A stretch of 64,000 bases of DNA from Desulfospira sp963664655 (GCA_963664655.2 OY761554.1:4960001-5024000); one strand, 5' to 3'. Positions 34,694-44,221 are shown, counted from the first letter of the stretch. Program-made: numbers and translations. Notes: generated by a model from the sequence alone, not told the origin.

Positions 34694-35965
34694 TCATCGC
34701 CCATGGGTACCCGTGGCTTTGCCCGCTTTTTCCCAGGCCTTTTCCATGGCCGCAATCAACGGCAGTTTATCACCGCTAAGAAAGCGTACCATGGCCCCGC
34801 CGGCGGTGCAGATGTAATCAATCTTTGAAAGATCAGTGAACCGGGATGCGGCACTCACACTGTCTCCGCCGCCAATGATACTGTAACCGGGCGCATCGGC
34901 AATGGCTCGCCACAGCTGCCTTGTGCCGGTGGCCCATTTGTCATCTTCAAAAGCGCCGGCAGGGCCGTTGACAAAAATGGTGCCGGCCGTTGCAATGACC
35001 TGCCGGTATCGGTCAATGGTCCCGCTGCCGATATCCGGAAACAATACCGGCGGCAATGCCGCGGCAATGCCCGTTTCAGCCCGGCCTCCGTTGCCGTCAT
35101 CATAGGCCAGGTCCTCAGGGAACCGGATTTTCCCGGGGTAAGCGTTCAGATACTGCCTGGCCGGCCGGATAAACAGATCCAGGCTGCGCTTTTCTAAAAA
35201 GTCCTTGACGGCAGGGCCTAAATCTATGCCATGGGCCATGAGAAACACCAGCCCCGTGACACCGGCGGTCAGGATCATGTCCGCACTGCCGTTGGACAGG
35301 ACCTGTTCCATCATTCCAAAGGCATCGGAAATCTTAGCCCCGCCAAGCAGAAAGACCGTCGGCCTGGCAGGCCTATCCATCAGCGAGGACAGCACGCTGA
35401 CCTCTTCAAAAAAGAGCCGGCCGGCCGCCGAGGGCAGCACCTCCTGAAAGGCCACCATACTCGGGGCATTCCGGTGGGCCGCCGCAAACGCATCATTGAC
35501 ATAACAGTCAAACAATGGCGAAAGGCTGCGGACAATCCAGGTGCCGGCCATTTCTCCGGCTGTCAGGGGGACATTGTTTTCAAAGGTGCTGACCTCTTCG
35601 GTCAGATACCGCAGGTTTCCTAAAATTACCAGGTCCCCGGGACCAAGTGCGGCCACGGCTTCTCTGGCAGCCGGCCCGCACACATCGTCGATATAGCCGA
35701 CATGCCGCCCCAATAATCGGGTCAGGCGGGCCGCATGTTCAGCTAAGGGGATCAGGTTCTGATAGTCCAGGGTATCTCCCTGGTGGGCAATGATGGCGAC
35801 GGCCGCCCCCTGGCCGATAAGGTATGCCAGGGTGGGCAGGCTTTTTTTAAGTCGGTTGTCATTGACAATGGTTTTGGTCTCAGGCTCCAGGGGAGAATTG
35901 ATGTCAAGGCGGACCAGGACCTTTTTTTGGTACACATCAAGTTGTTTCAGGCTTAAAATTTTCAT
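34694..35965 (-). CDS. pgk: Phosphoglycerate kinase, archaeal-like
   Basis: Interconverts 1,3-bisphosphoglycerate and 3-phosphoglycerate with ADP/ATP. 423 residues. N-domain motifs VLVRLDINSPLE, IIAHQG and YVNDAFAAAHRNAPS; C-domain FLLGGAKISDAF, FVNGPAGAFEDD and GGGDSVSAA. The forms LDINSP and AHQGD, in place of bacterial VDFNVP and SHLGRP, point to the archaeal-type PGK. It is the last gene of the TRAP catabolic operon, and with the type II GAPDH three genes upstream forms an archaeal-type lower-glycolysis pair. Start ATG 35965 with GGAA upstream; a longer reading to 35989 is unsupported. Confidence 0.88.
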   Translation of the reverse strand: MKILSLKQLDVYQKKVLVRLDINSPLEPETKTIVNDNRLKKSLPTLAYLIGQGAAVAIIAHQGDTLDYQNLIPLAEHAARLTRLLGRHVGYIDDVCGPAAREAVAALGPGDLVILGNLRYLTEEVSTFENNVPLTAGEMAGTWIVRSLSPLFDCYVNDAFAAAHRNAPSMVAFQEVLPSAAGRLFFEEVSVLSSLMDRPARPTVFLLGGAKISDAFGMMEQVLSNGSADMILTAGVTGLVFLMAHGIDLGPAVKDFLEKRSLDLFIRPARQYLNAYPGKIRFPEDLAYDDGNGGRAETGIAAALPPVLFPDIGSGTIDRYRQVIATAGTIFVNGPAGAFEDDKWATGTRQLWRAIADAPGYSIIGGGDSVSAASRFTDLSKIDYICTAGGAMVRFLSGDKLPLIAAMEKAWEKAGKATGTHGR

Positions 35966-36126
35966 GTCAGTTCCATGCCCGCAGGGCAATCATATGTGAC
36001 CTTGCTACTGTTTAACTTTACCCAATGCCATGTCAGTGCGCAGCACGGACACGCTGTGCTGCTCAACTCCAAAAGTTTAAAATTTTGTTAAGCTTATTTT
36101 GGGGGAAATAATATCTCCAATTAAGC

Positions 36127-36175
36127 AGGGAGACCGGAAACCGGAGACAGCGGACCGGATAGCAAATTCGGGGAT
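36127..36175. repeat. GGAGACCGG-family repeat between pgk and the ALDH gene
   Basis: gggagaccggaaaccggagacagcggaccgg, without a clear opposite arm. The 312-bp gap 35966-36277 otherwise shows only short inverted words (gagcaaggg) and no gene. Confidence 0.5.
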
Positions 36176-36277
36176 TGGCATCTTGCTCTGAATAGTTTGA
36201 GCAAGGGCAAGAAAACCAACCTTGTTGAGCGGGCCAAGCCCACAATTTATAAAACCAGGGGGTTAAAGAAGCATAAT

Positions 36278-37762
36278 TCAACCTTTTAATATGTCATACC
36301 AGGGCTTTTCAACTTCCCCGGTGGTGTCGATATAGATATGTTTGGTCAGGGTGTACTCTTCCAGAACCATTTTGGACAGGTCCTTGCCCCAGCCCGATTC
36401 CTTGCACCCGCCCCATGGGGTATCGCAAAAAATAATCAGGTGCTCATTGATCCAGACGGTGCCGGCCTTGATCTGCCCGGCCAGCCGGATGGCCGTTGCC
36501 GTATTCTTGCTCCAGACCGATGCCGACAACCCAAACGGTGTATCGTTCACCATGTTTACGGCATCTTGGGTCTCTTTGAACTTACAAAGCCCGGCCACAG
36601 GCCCGAAGATTTCCTCGCGCATAAACGGGGCGTTGTGGTCACAGTCTTTAAAAATGGTGGGGGCCACAAAAAAGCCGTTCTGGGTCTGTTCGGTTGCCGG
36701 GCGTTCTCCGCCCAACAGCAATGTGGCCCCGCTTTGTCTGGCATTTTCAATATAGCCTTCGACTTTATCCCTGTGGGCCTCATAAGCCACAGGCCCGATA
36801 ACGGTTTCCATTTTTTCAGGATCACCCATCACCAGTTTTTTGGCCTCATCCGCAAATTTCTGGGCAAAGGACTCATAAACGGATTCATGAATGTAAAACC
36901 GGCTGGCAGCGGCGCACACCTGTCCTGAATTGAAAAAAGCCCCAAAAACAGCCCCCTGAACCGCGGCATCCACATCAGCATCCGCCAGGACCACAAATGC
37001 GTTTTTCCCGCCCAGTTCCAGCCCGACCGGTTTGACATTATCGGCCGCCAGAGCCATGATCCGTTTTCCCGTGGACGTGTCTCCGGTAAAACCGATTTTG
37101 GCCACTTTGGGGTGTTTCACCAGGGCTTCGCCGATTTTGGCCCCGGGTCCGGGGATCACATTCACCACCCCGGCAGGTGCCCCGGCCTCGGCAAAGATCT
37201 CAGCCAGCTTCAAGGTGGTCAGCGGCGCAATGGACGGCGGTTTGATCACGCAGGTATTCCCGGTGACCAGGGCCGCACCAAGCTTCCAGACCACCATCAG
37301 GGCCGGAAAATTCCAGGGGGTAATCAGACCGACCACCCCTAAGGGCTCGTGAACCGTGGCGGACAGGCACCAGGGACCCACGGGCAGGGTATCCCCGGTC
37401 ATGGCCCGGGCCACACCGGCAAAATATTCAAGCTGCTCCGCACAAAGGGGCACATCAAAGTTCATGGTCTTTCGCAAGGGAGAGCCGTGCTCCATGGTCT
37501 CAAGCCTGGCCAGTTCCTCTTGTTTTTCCATGATCAGTTCAGAGGCTTTGAGCAATACTTTTGACCGGGCCGCCACCGGCGTGTCTGCCCATGCCGTGCC
37601 GCTCTTTTGAGCCGCGTCAACCGCCTTGTTCAAATCATCAATGCCGCAGCAGGCGACCCGGGCAACAACCTGCCCGTTGGCCGGATTGATAACGGGCGTC
37701 TTTTGTCCGTCCGTTGCGTCCACCCGCCGCCCGTTGATAAATGCCTTGTAATATTCCGTCAT
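36278..37762 (-). CDS. NAD(P)-dependent aldehyde dehydrogenase (ALDH superfamily)
   Basis: 494 residues, soluble. Family motifs are complete: LGVVGLITPWNFPALM, GFTGDTSTGKRI (NAD binding), LELGGKNAFVV (general base Glu) and FNSGQVCAAASRFYI (catalytic Cys). The EEIFGPV and C-terminal WGGCKESGWGKDL segments agree with the betaine/lactaldehyde/phenylacetaldehyde-type broad group. The exact substrate cannot be told; in this operon it could oxidise a sugar-acid- or hydroxyacid-derived aldehyde. AAGGAAGG precedes the ATG. It sits 35 bases after the (frameshifted) GAPDH gene; that gap holds a TAACGGCCATACC motif shared with other intergenic repeats. Confidence 0.9.
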   Translation of the reverse strand: MTEYYKAFINGRRVDATDGQKTPVINPANGQVVARVACCGIDDLNKAVDAAQKSGTAWADTPVAARSKVLLKASELIMEKQEELARLETMEHGSPLRKTMNFDVPLCAEQLEYFAGVARAMTGDTLPVGPWCLSATVHEPLGVVGLITPWNFPALMVVWKLGAALVTGNTCVIKPPSIAPLTTLKLAEIFAEAGAPAGVVNVIPGPGAKIGEALVKHPKVAKIGFTGDTSTGKRIMALAADNVKPVGLELGGKNAFVVLADADVDAAVQGAVFGAFFNSGQVCAAASRFYIHESVYESFAQKFADEAKKLVMGDPEKMETVIGPVAYEAHRDKVEGYIENARQSGATLLLGGERPATEQTQNGFFVAPTIFKDCDHNAPFMREEIFGPVAGLCKFKETQDAVNMVNDTPFGLSASVWSKNTATAIRLAGQIKAGTVWINEHLIIFCDTPWGGCKESGWGKDLSKMVLEEYTLTKHIYIDTTGEVEKPWYDILKG

Positions 37763-37797
37763 TGTATCTTCCTTCCTTTAGGGTATGGCCGTTATAT

Positions 37798-38822
37798 TTA
37801 TCGTGGGCAAAGGTTCAGGTACTGGTTGGTTTTGGCAAGCCCGTCCTCTCTTATGGTCTGCATTTTTGTGGCAGCCCGGACCGCATCAATGTTTTCCGGA
37901 ATCACCACCGCTTCCTGGGGAATGTTGATGGCGAACATGATGTCGGCACCGGATTTAACCACACTTTCCTCAAAGACCGCAATTTCATACATATCCCCCC
38001 GGGGATTGCCCAGGTCCCGGGCATATTTAAACAAACTGGCATTGCCCAAAAAGCCGTCTTCAATGCGCACCACCCGGATCCGGGAATGGGCCCGGAAAAT
38101 CTCTATCAATTTTTCTTTTGAGATATCCTGTCTGGTGGTGACCACGGGAACAATAATATGGCCGCATGTCACCGGGGTATGGACCAGAATACCGGTGGCA
38201 TCCACATGGGGCATGATGGTTTTCAGGTCCACGGCCTGATGATTGGGCGCCGGATCAACCTTCAAGGCATCGGTCAGCCGCGGTGGTAGTCCCCGGGATC
38301 AGCCACCCGCCGGATAATGGTGATGGCGGTCTTAACGACCCCGGCTTCCCGGTCAATGGCGTCAATGGCCCGGATCAGGCCCGTGGTGTTGCAGCTGGTC
38401 AGTTTGAGATAATCCGCGCCCACGCCTTTTTCGTAATTGGCATACCCATGGAAAAAAATGTCCGCCACCTCGTTTTTCTCTCCGCCCTGAAACACGGCTT
38501 TGGTGTTGTACTGTTGATACACGGTTTTGTTTTTGGCCCCGATACCGGCGCTGGCGGCGTCCAGCATGATGTCGGCCTCCTGAACCAGCTCCTCAAGGGT
38601 GCCGCTGACCGTGACGCCGGTCCGGGTCAGCAGGTCGGTGTTTTCAGGTTGCGCGGTAAAAAATTTATAGGGCATGCCCCGTTCGGCAAGGGCGCGCACC
38701 GGCAGGGTCGGCGCGATATCCGCCACGCCGATAAGTTCCATGTCCTCCTGACGGCTGACACCGTCAGCCAGACGCTGTCCGATGACGCCGTAACCGGCGA
38801 CACCGACTTTTACTTTGGTCAT
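37798..38822 (-). pseudogene. Type II (archaeal-type) glyceraldehyde-3-phosphate dehydrogenase, one-base frameshift
   Basis: Two abutting reading frames make one protein. The first (38822-38274) has the Rossmann start KVGVAGYGVIGQRLADG, the catalytic Cys in LKLTSCNTTGLIR, and ends ADPGDYHRG at a TGA. The second (about 38265-37798) continues at once with the family's C-terminal half (HVDATGILVHTPVTCGHIIV; RVVRIEDGFLGN). The frames meet within about ten bases at GGCTGACC; one missing base (GGCCTGACC) would give a normal protein of about 341 residues. Either a recent disabling mutation or a sequencing error. AGGAGA precedes the ATG. All catalytic residues I can place are intact. Confidence 0.85.
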
Positions 38823-38919
38823 GTTATCTGTCTCCTGAATTTTTTTATGGTTCAGGCTCAATGGATGAAATGAGCCCTGGTTTGTACGATGCTGAAAATT
38901 AACCCGGATAATTTAAAGA

Positions 38920-39939
38920 TTACGCCGCCTGGAACCCCGGCCTTTCAAGATCAATCTTCACCTTTAACGGCCCCTTTTCTCCCATGGTTTTGCCGATGGC
39001 ATTGGCAATGCCCTGGGGGTTGGGCAGAACCACATGCTCCAGGGGGCCTGCGGGAACCGGCAGATTCGCGGCCGCCACCCGCTCAACCGGCGCCTTAAGG
39101 CTGCCCCATGCCTGTTCCATGATCAGCATGGAAAGTTCTCCGGTAACACCGCAGCGAAGGTTGTCTTCATCCACAATGACCACCCGGCCCGTTTTGTTGA
39201 CCGATGCCATGATGGTATCCATATCCAGGGGCTCAAGGGTTCTCAGGTCAATGACCTCAACGCTGATCCGGTCTTTCAGCGCCTGGGCCACGGCCAGGGC
39301 CATGTGCACCATATAGGAGGTGCAAAGAACCGTGACCTGTTCTCCGGGCATTTTGATATCGGCCTTGCCAAAGGCGATGGTGTACTCACCCTCGGGCACC
39401 TCGCCGGTGGTGTTCAGCAGCTGTTTATGGAACAGATACACCACCGGATTGTTGTCCCGTATGGCGGTTTTAAGCAGTCCCTTGGCATCATAAGGGGTTG
39501 AGGGAAGCGCTATTTTCAGCCCGGGCCGGTGCCATAAAAATCCTGACGGCACCTGGGAGTGCATCGGCCCGCCCCCGCTGTAACCGCCCACAGCCGCTTT
39601 AATGACCATGGGCACACGGGTCCGGCCGCCGTTTGAAAACCGGTGGGTGGCGGCCTGATTCAGGATTTCATCGGTGGCGCAGAACATGAAATCGGCGTAC
39701 ATGATATCCGCGATGGGCCGGTATCCGGCCAGTGCCGCCCCGACAGCGGCGCCCACAATAAAATTTTCGCTGATGGTGGTGTCCCGGATGCGCTCTTTGC
39801 CGAATTTTTCCACCAGCCCCTGATGGGTATTCCAGTTGTCCCGGCACATATTCTCGCCCAGAATAAACACCTTCTCATCTCTTGCCATTTCTTCGGTAAA
39901 GGCTTCGTTGATGGCCTCTCTATAGGTGATGTCTCTCAT
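38920..39939 (-). CDS. 2-oxoacid dehydrogenase E1 component, beta subunit
   Basis: About 339 residues. Begins MRDITYREAINEAFTEEM, the usual E1-beta start, and continues with GENMCRDNW, DTTISENFIVGAAVGAAL (the Glu that activates thiamine diphosphate), and the C-terminal transketolase domain VEVIDLRTLEPLDMDTI. The true start may be the GTG three codons upstream (39948), as AGGAGA is nearer to it. It pairs with E1-alpha 67 bases upstream in the transcript. No E2 or E3 gene is present in the operon, as would be expected for pyruvate, acetoin or branched-chain complexes. Confidence 0.9.
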   Translation of the reverse strand: MRDITYREAINEAFTEEMARDEKVFILGENMCRDNWNTHQGLVEKFGKERIRDTTISENFIVGAAVGAALAGYRPIADIMYADFMFCATDEILNQAATHRFSNGGRTRVPMVIKAAVGGYSGGGPMHSQVPSGFLWHRPGLKIALPSTPYDAKGLLKTAIRDNNPVVYLFHKQLLNTTGEVPEGEYTIAFGKADIKMPGEQVTVLCTSYMVHMALAVAQALKDRISVEVIDLRTLEPLDMDTIMASVNKTGRVVIVDEDNLRCGVTGELSMLIMEQAWGSLKAPVERVAAANLPVPAGPLEHVVLPNPQGIANAIGKTMGEKGPLKVKIDLERPGFQAA

Positions 39940-40006
39940 ATCGTTCACGGTTCTCCTAAATTGCTCGGTTAAAACATTTGTTTTCAGATAATGCGGCAAG
40001 GGGGGA

Positions 40007-40987
40007 TTATTCAGCGTACAATGCGTCTTCTAAGATACCCGGTTCGGCAACGGGGCTTTCATTGGCGAATTTTTCCGCCGCCTGAATTTCCGCGGCCGCC
40101 TCATTATAAATGCGCTCAATGCCGGCCTGATCCAGAATGCCTTCTTTTTTGAGCGCTTCTTGAAACAGTTTAACAGGGTCCCTTTGTTTCCAGTGCGCCA
40201 CCTCTTCTTCACTGCGCATGCCGTCCATGCAAAGGTCCGGGGCACCTTCAACCTGGGCGTTATACCGGCAGGTTTTCAATTCGATGAAACTTGGGCCCTC
40301 ACCCTTTCGGGCCCTGTCTATAGCCGTCTTTGCGGCGTTGTGTACGGCGCATACATCCTGGCCGTCCACAATTTCAGACGGGATATTGTACCCGAAGGCC
40401 CAGTCGGCAATGTTTTCTTTGGGATAAGCCACATCCACGGGCACCCACATGCTCATGCCGTTGTTGGAGCAGATCCAGATCAGCGGCAGCTTCCAGTTGG
40501 CGCTCATCAGCATGGCCGTATGGACACTGCCCTCGCCAATGGCGCCGTCACCGATAAAGCAGGCCACCACCTGATTTTTATTGGCCAGTTTAGCGGCAAG
40601 GGCCACGCCGCCGGCCAGGGTGGCCTCTCCGCCCACAGTGCCGCCCATGCCGAATATGCCTTTATCCGGGCTGCACGTGTTGATAAACCCGATGCCCCGG
40701 CATGAGCCGGTTTCTTTTCCATAATGTTCGGCAACAATTTGTCTTGCCGGCACCCCTTTGGACAACACCTCGCAAATGCCGTGGCCCCGGTGGGTGTACC
40801 AGACATAATCGTCCTCATTTAAAAAGGTGCAGACCCCGACACCGATGGCTTCCTGGCCCTGCTGGCTGTGGTAAAACGGGCCGGCCAGCTTTTTGGTGAA
40901 ATAGGCGTCCACAAGGAATTCATCCAGGGCCCTGACCCGGACCATGTTGGTATAAAGTTCTAACTTCTGTTTTTTGTCTAATCCCAT
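40007..40987 (-). CDS. 2-oxoacid dehydrogenase E1 component, alpha subunit
   Basis: 326 residues. The thiamine-diphosphate motif is CFIGDGAIGEGSVHTAM ... SNNGMSMW (GDG-x(n)-NN). The opening FYHSQQGQEAIGVGVCTFL and YTHRGHG are typical of E1-alpha from acetoin/pyruvate dehydrogenases. The GMGGTVGGEA segment (GMGGSMHxxD in most) has lost the MH-D form, so substrate or phosphorylation-loop features differ. It probably decarboxylates a 2-oxoacid or acts on an alpha-hydroxyketone, together with the beta subunit encoded next. AAGGACAATGTT precedes the ATG. The upstream neighbour is a beta-hydroxyacid dehydrogenase. Confidence 0.9.
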   Translation of the reverse strand: MGLDKKQKLELYTNMVRVRALDEFLVDAYFTKKLAGPFYHSQQGQEAIGVGVCTFLNEDDYVWYTHRGHGICEVLSKGVPARQIVAEHYGKETGSCRGIGFINTCSPDKGIFGMGGTVGGEATLAGGVALAAKLANKNQVVACFIGDGAIGEGSVHTAMLMSANWKLPLIWICSNNGMSMWVPVDVAYPKENIADWAFGYNIPSEIVDGQDVCAVHNAAKTAIDRARKGEGPSFIELKTCRYNAQVEGAPDLCMDGMRSEEEVAHWKQRDPVKLFQEALKKEGILDQAGIERIYNEAAAEIQAAEKFANESPVAEPGILEDALYAE

Positions 40988-41002
40988 AACATTGTCCTTC
41001 TT

Positions 41003-41890
41003 TTATGATTCTATGGTTGTGTTGGACATTAACTCCAGTAACTTGACGATCCCCGAATGATCCCAGTCCTTGCCGCCATCCTGGGCCAAAGCCGCATTCC
41101 ACAGCTGGGACATCATGGATACCCCGGGCAGATAAAGGTTCATTTTCAACGCCGCATCAAGGGCGATCCGGGTATCTTTTTGGTGAATGCCGACCCTGGC
41201 ACCGGGGGTGAACTGCCGCCGGGTCATTCGCCGGCCGTGAACCTCCAGGACCCGGCTCTGGGCAAACCCGCCCATGAGGGCGGCGCGCACTTTTTCAGGA
41301 TCAACCCCTGACCGGGAGGCCATTAACAGGGCTTCGGCAACCGCCTCAATGGACAGGGCCACGATCATCTGGTTGGCGCATTTGGCAATCTGTCCGGCAC
41401 CGCTGTCCCCCACATGGCTGATATTCCGGCCCATGGCCTTAAATACGGGAAGCATCCGGTTAAAGGCGTCCTCATTGCCGCCGGCCATGATGGACAGCGT
41501 GGCCTCCTGAGCGCCGACATCGCCGCCGCTGACCGGGGCATCCAGTAAAAACGCCCCTTTTCTTCGAAACAGCGGCGCCATTTTCCGGGGCAGATCCGGC
41601 GACGTGGTGCTCATATCAATGGCCACGGCCTCAGGTTCTATCCCTTCCAGGATACCGTTTTCCCCAAGGCAGACCGACTCGACAACCCGGTCATCGGGCA
41701 GTATCGTAATGACGGCGTCGGCTGATTGCGCCGCATCAGCGGGCGAATCCGCTATTTGGGCCCCTGATTTTGCCAATATTTGAGACGGCTCAGGGCTTCG
41801 GTTGAACACCTTGACGGAAAACCCTTTTTGGATAAGGTTTTTCGCCATGGGCCGCCCCATAATGCCCAGGCCGATAAATCCGATTTTCAA
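41003..41890 (-). CDS. NAD-dependent beta-hydroxyacid dehydrogenase (HIBADH / tartronate-semialdehyde-reductase family)
   Basis: About 295 residues. The N-terminal Rossmann fold starts KIGFIGLGIMGRPMAKNL. The substrate-binding signature LDAPVSGGDVGAQEATL is present, and the catalytic Lys lies in GAGQIAKCANQMIV. Family members interconvert 3-hydroxyisobutyrate, glycerate or gamma-hydroxybutyrate with the semialdehyde. The TTG at 41890 is the probable start (AAGGGGGATCAA just upstream); readings from the ATGs at 41914-41920 would overlap the VOC gene and lack a ribosome-binding site. A 13-base gap separates it from the VOC gene. Confidence 0.87.
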   Translation of the reverse strand: MKIGFIGLGIMGRPMAKNLIQKGFSVKVFNRSPEPSQILAKSGAQIADSPADAAQSADAVITILPDDRVVESVCLGENGILEGIEPEAVAIDMSTTSPDLPRKMAPLFRRKGAFLLDAPVSGGDVGAQEATLSIMAGGNEDAFNRMLPVFKAMGRNISHVGDSGAGQIAKCANQMIVALSIEAVAEALLMASRSGVDPEKVRAALMGGFAQSRVLEVHGRRMTRRQFTPGARVGIHQKDTRIALDAALKMNLYLPGVSMMSQLWNAALAQDGGKDWDHSGIVKLLELMSNTTIES

Positions 41891-41903
41891 TTGATCCCCC
41901 TTT

Positions 41904-42350
41904 TTACGGCTCATCATATTGTGCCAGTTCAACGATTAACTGTTCGGGCCCCAAGACATAGGTCGCCCAGACACCCGGCCGCAAATTCTGGGGGGCTGTG
42001 GTAAACCTGGCCCCGCTGTTGAGCATCTGCCCGTAAGCCTTATCAATATCGGCCACCTTAAGGCAGATATGGGTAAAACCGTGGTCGCACTGTCTGAACG
42101 CGGCCCGGGGCTCCCCCTCAGGGTGCTTAAATTTTAACAGCTCAATATGGACCCCGTAGCCTTTAAGGAGAACCACATGAGCCTTGACATCTTCCAGTCC
42201 GATGACCTTGTCCAAAGGCTCTCCCGAACGGTTCGGATCTTCGATTTCAACTTCAAACCCTAATTTTTCACAGAAAAAAGAGACCATTTTTTCCATATCG
42301 CCCACAGAGACGGCGACATGGTGAAATGCCGTTACACCCAATGTATTCAT
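41904..42350 (-). CDS. VOC-superfamily protein (glyoxalase / methylmalonyl-CoA-epimerase-like)
   Basis: 148 residues forming two beta-alpha-beta-beta-beta modules. Metal-ligand-like positions are the His in AFHHVAVSVGDME, Glu in VHIELLKF, His in HGFTHICLKVAD and Glu near the end (LIVELAQYDEP), the usual four-ligand pattern. The function could be epimerase, lyase or dioxygenase; the operon suggests a step on a hydroxy- or oxo-acid. ATG 42350 with GGGGAG six bases upstream. The longer reading to 42416 would overlap the DctM gene and is rejected. Confidence 0.8.
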   Translation of the reverse strand: MNTLGVTAFHHVAVSVGDMEKMVSFFCEKLGFEVEIEDPNRSGEPLDKVIGLEDVKAHVVLLKGYGVHIELLKFKHPEGEPRAAFRQCDHGFTHICLKVADIDKAYGQMLNSGARFTTAPQNLRPGVWATYVLGPEQLIVELAQYDEP

Positions 42351-42363
42351 GAACAACTCCCCT

Positions 42364-43674
42364 TTAATGGACCAGTATTTTCGGCAGCCAGAGTGAAAGA
42401 ATGGGAAACGCCACAAGGATGGTCAGCCGGACAAAATCCGCCAGCAAAAATGGAATGATGCCGATAAACAGCGTCTTTAAGGGATACTGTTCTTTGATAA
42501 TCCCGTGCAGCATATAAATGTTGATTCCCATGGGCGGGGTGATCATTCCGATCTCAACCAGCACAATATTGACAATGCCCCACCAGATGGGCGAATACCC
42601 CATGCTGATGATCAGGGGCAGCACAAAGGGCATGGTGATCACCATGGCGCCCACGGTATCGAAAATACTGCCCAGAATGATATAGACCGCCATCAATATA
42701 AACAGGATCATAAAATTGGGCAGACCCGACTGAATGATGGTGTTGGCCAGGGTGTCCGGAAAATGCGTGATCACAATATAATAATTGAACACCCCGGATC
42801 CCAGCAAAATAACATATATCATGGCGGTGTTGTTGGCCGTGTTGACCAGGGCGCCCCAGAACCTTTCCCAGGTCATCTGCCCTTTGACCAGGGCCAGCAG
42901 AAAAGACAGAATCACCCCCAGGGACGCCGCTTCAGTGACGGTGAACACCCCGCCGTATATCCCGAAGGCAATGGTCCCGATCAGGACCACGGCAACCCAG
43001 CTTCTGGAAAGCATTCTGAACCGTTCTGCCCAGGGCAGGGCTTCTGTGGCCGGGCCTGAGTCCGGATATATCCTCACATAAATGGCAATGGCAACAAAAT
43101 AAAGCAAAATGGTGACAATGGCCGGAATAATGGCGGCCACAAAGAGCTCCACAATAAACTGTTCGGATAAAACCGCATACATGACCAGGATGACCGAAGG
43201 CGGAACCAGTGACCCCAGGGTTCCCCCGCCGCCGATACTGCCGGTGGAAAGGGGGGGGGAATATCCCCTCTGGGTCATTTCCGGCAGGGCGATGCGGCCG
43301 AAAGTGGCCGTCGTGGCCACCGAAGACCCGCAAACCGCGCCGAACAGGCCGCAGCCGCCCACCGTGGCCATGGCCAGGCCGCCGCGCCGGTGGCCTAAGA
43401 AAGCGGAGGCGATATTGTACATATCCGTGGAAATACCGCCGGCCACGGCAAAATTGCCCATCAGGACAAACAGCGGCACCACGGCCAGATCCATGTTGGC
43501 TATATTTCGAACCGCCTCTGTGGCCAGAATGGATGACCCCGTATGGAACGAGGCGGTCATCAGGCTGTAGCCCACCACGCCGACAACGGCCATGGATATG
43601 CCGATGGGCACGTGAAGGGCGATCAGAATGAACATGACTAAAATGGCTAAAATGGCAAGAGTAAACGGGCTCAT
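42364..43674 (-). CDS. TRAP transporter large permease (DctM)
   Basis: 436 residues with about 12 membrane segments, the usual size for DctM. Typical blocks: ALHVPIGISMAVVGVVGY at the start, GSSVATTATFGRIALPEMT, and GGTLGSLVPPSVILVMYAVL. It is the sodium-driven membrane channel of a TRAP uptake system. ATG 43674 lies seven bases after the dctQ stop; the longer reading to 43761 would overlap dctQ. Substrate unknown; TRAP systems carry organic acids such as C4-dicarboxylates, sugar acids, keto acids and sulfonates. Confidence 0.93.
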   Translation of the reverse strand: MSPFTLAILAILVMFILIALHVPIGISMAVVGVVGYSLMTASFHTGSSILATEAVRNIANMDLAVVPLFVLMGNFAVAGGISTDMYNIASAFLGHRRGGLAMATVGGCGLFGAVCGSSVATTATFGRIALPEMTQRGYSPPLSTGSIGGGGTLGSLVPPSVILVMYAVLSEQFIVELFVAAIIPAIVTILLYFVAIAIYVRIYPDSGPATEALPWAERFRMLSRSWVAVVLIGTIAFGIYGGVFTVTEAASLGVILSFLLALVKGQMTWERFWGALVNTANNTAMIYVILLGSGVFNYYIVITHFPDTLANTIIQSGLPNFMILFILMAVYIILGSIFDTVGAMVITMPFVLPLIISMGYSPIWWGIVNIVLVEIGMITPPMGINIYMLHGIIKEQYPLKTLFIGIIPFLLADFVRLTILVAFPILSLWLPKILVH

Positions 43675-43681
43675 AGACTTC

Positions 43682-44206
43682 TCATGATTGAAGTGGTTTT
43701 TGATTTTCTGGTTCAAATTTGACGGCAGCGCCCACGGCGCTGAAAAAACAAACCAGCTCAATGGGAATGCAAAGGGTAATCAGCACTGCCGCCGCCAGCC
43801 ACCAGGGGTAAAGAGGGATATGAACGATCCAGGTGCTCTCATGGGTTCCCATGAGCTCCAGGGCATATTTCCAGAGCTGAACCGTTAAAAATGTAAAAAA
43901 CACCAGGGAAATAAGGGCACTGAAAGCGTCGAACAGGTGGCGGGTTCTGCCGCCGATGGCGGTCCCCAGCACACTGACATTAATATGGGCGCGTTCAACA
44001 CTTGTCAGAGGGAAACAAGCGGTCACGATAACAACGACAATCAACTCCGACGCATCATAAATCCCCAGAATGGATATTCCGAATACGGCCCTGAGCAACA
44101 CCGCCCCTACCGTGATAACCGACAGGCAAAGCAAGCCTATAAGGCCGATCAGTGACAGCCGTGTCGACCACTTTGCGATCTTTTCCTCAATACGTTTCAG
44201 TGCCAT
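43682..44206 (-). CDS. TRAP transporter small permease (DctQ)
   Basis: 174 residues, four hydrophobic segments (LIGLIGLLCLSVITVGAVLL; ELIVVVIVTACFPLTS; AFSALISLVFFTFLTVQL; PWWLAAAVLITLCIPIELV), the DctQ pattern. The second helix region has the conserved acidic residue near DASE and the TSVERAHI motif between segments 2 and 3. It couples DctM to the binding protein. AAGGGATCATA precedes its ATG. It is 15 bases after the dctP stop codon. Confidence 0.9.
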   Translation of the reverse strand: MALKRIEEKIAKWSTRLSLIGLIGLLCLSVITVGAVLLRAVFGISILGIYDASELIVVVIVTACFPLTSVERAHINVSVLGTAIGGRTRHLFDAFSALISLVFFTFLTVQLWKYALELMGTHESTWIVHIPLYPWWLAAAVLITLCIPIELVCFFSAVGAAVKFEPENQKPLQS

Positions 44207-44221
44207 TATGATCCCTTTGTT

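Noticed and set aside
38265..38276. Programmed -1 frameshift in the GAPDH gene
   Set aside because: No slippery heptamer of the X XXY YYZ type at the joint; a lost base or sequencing error is simpler.
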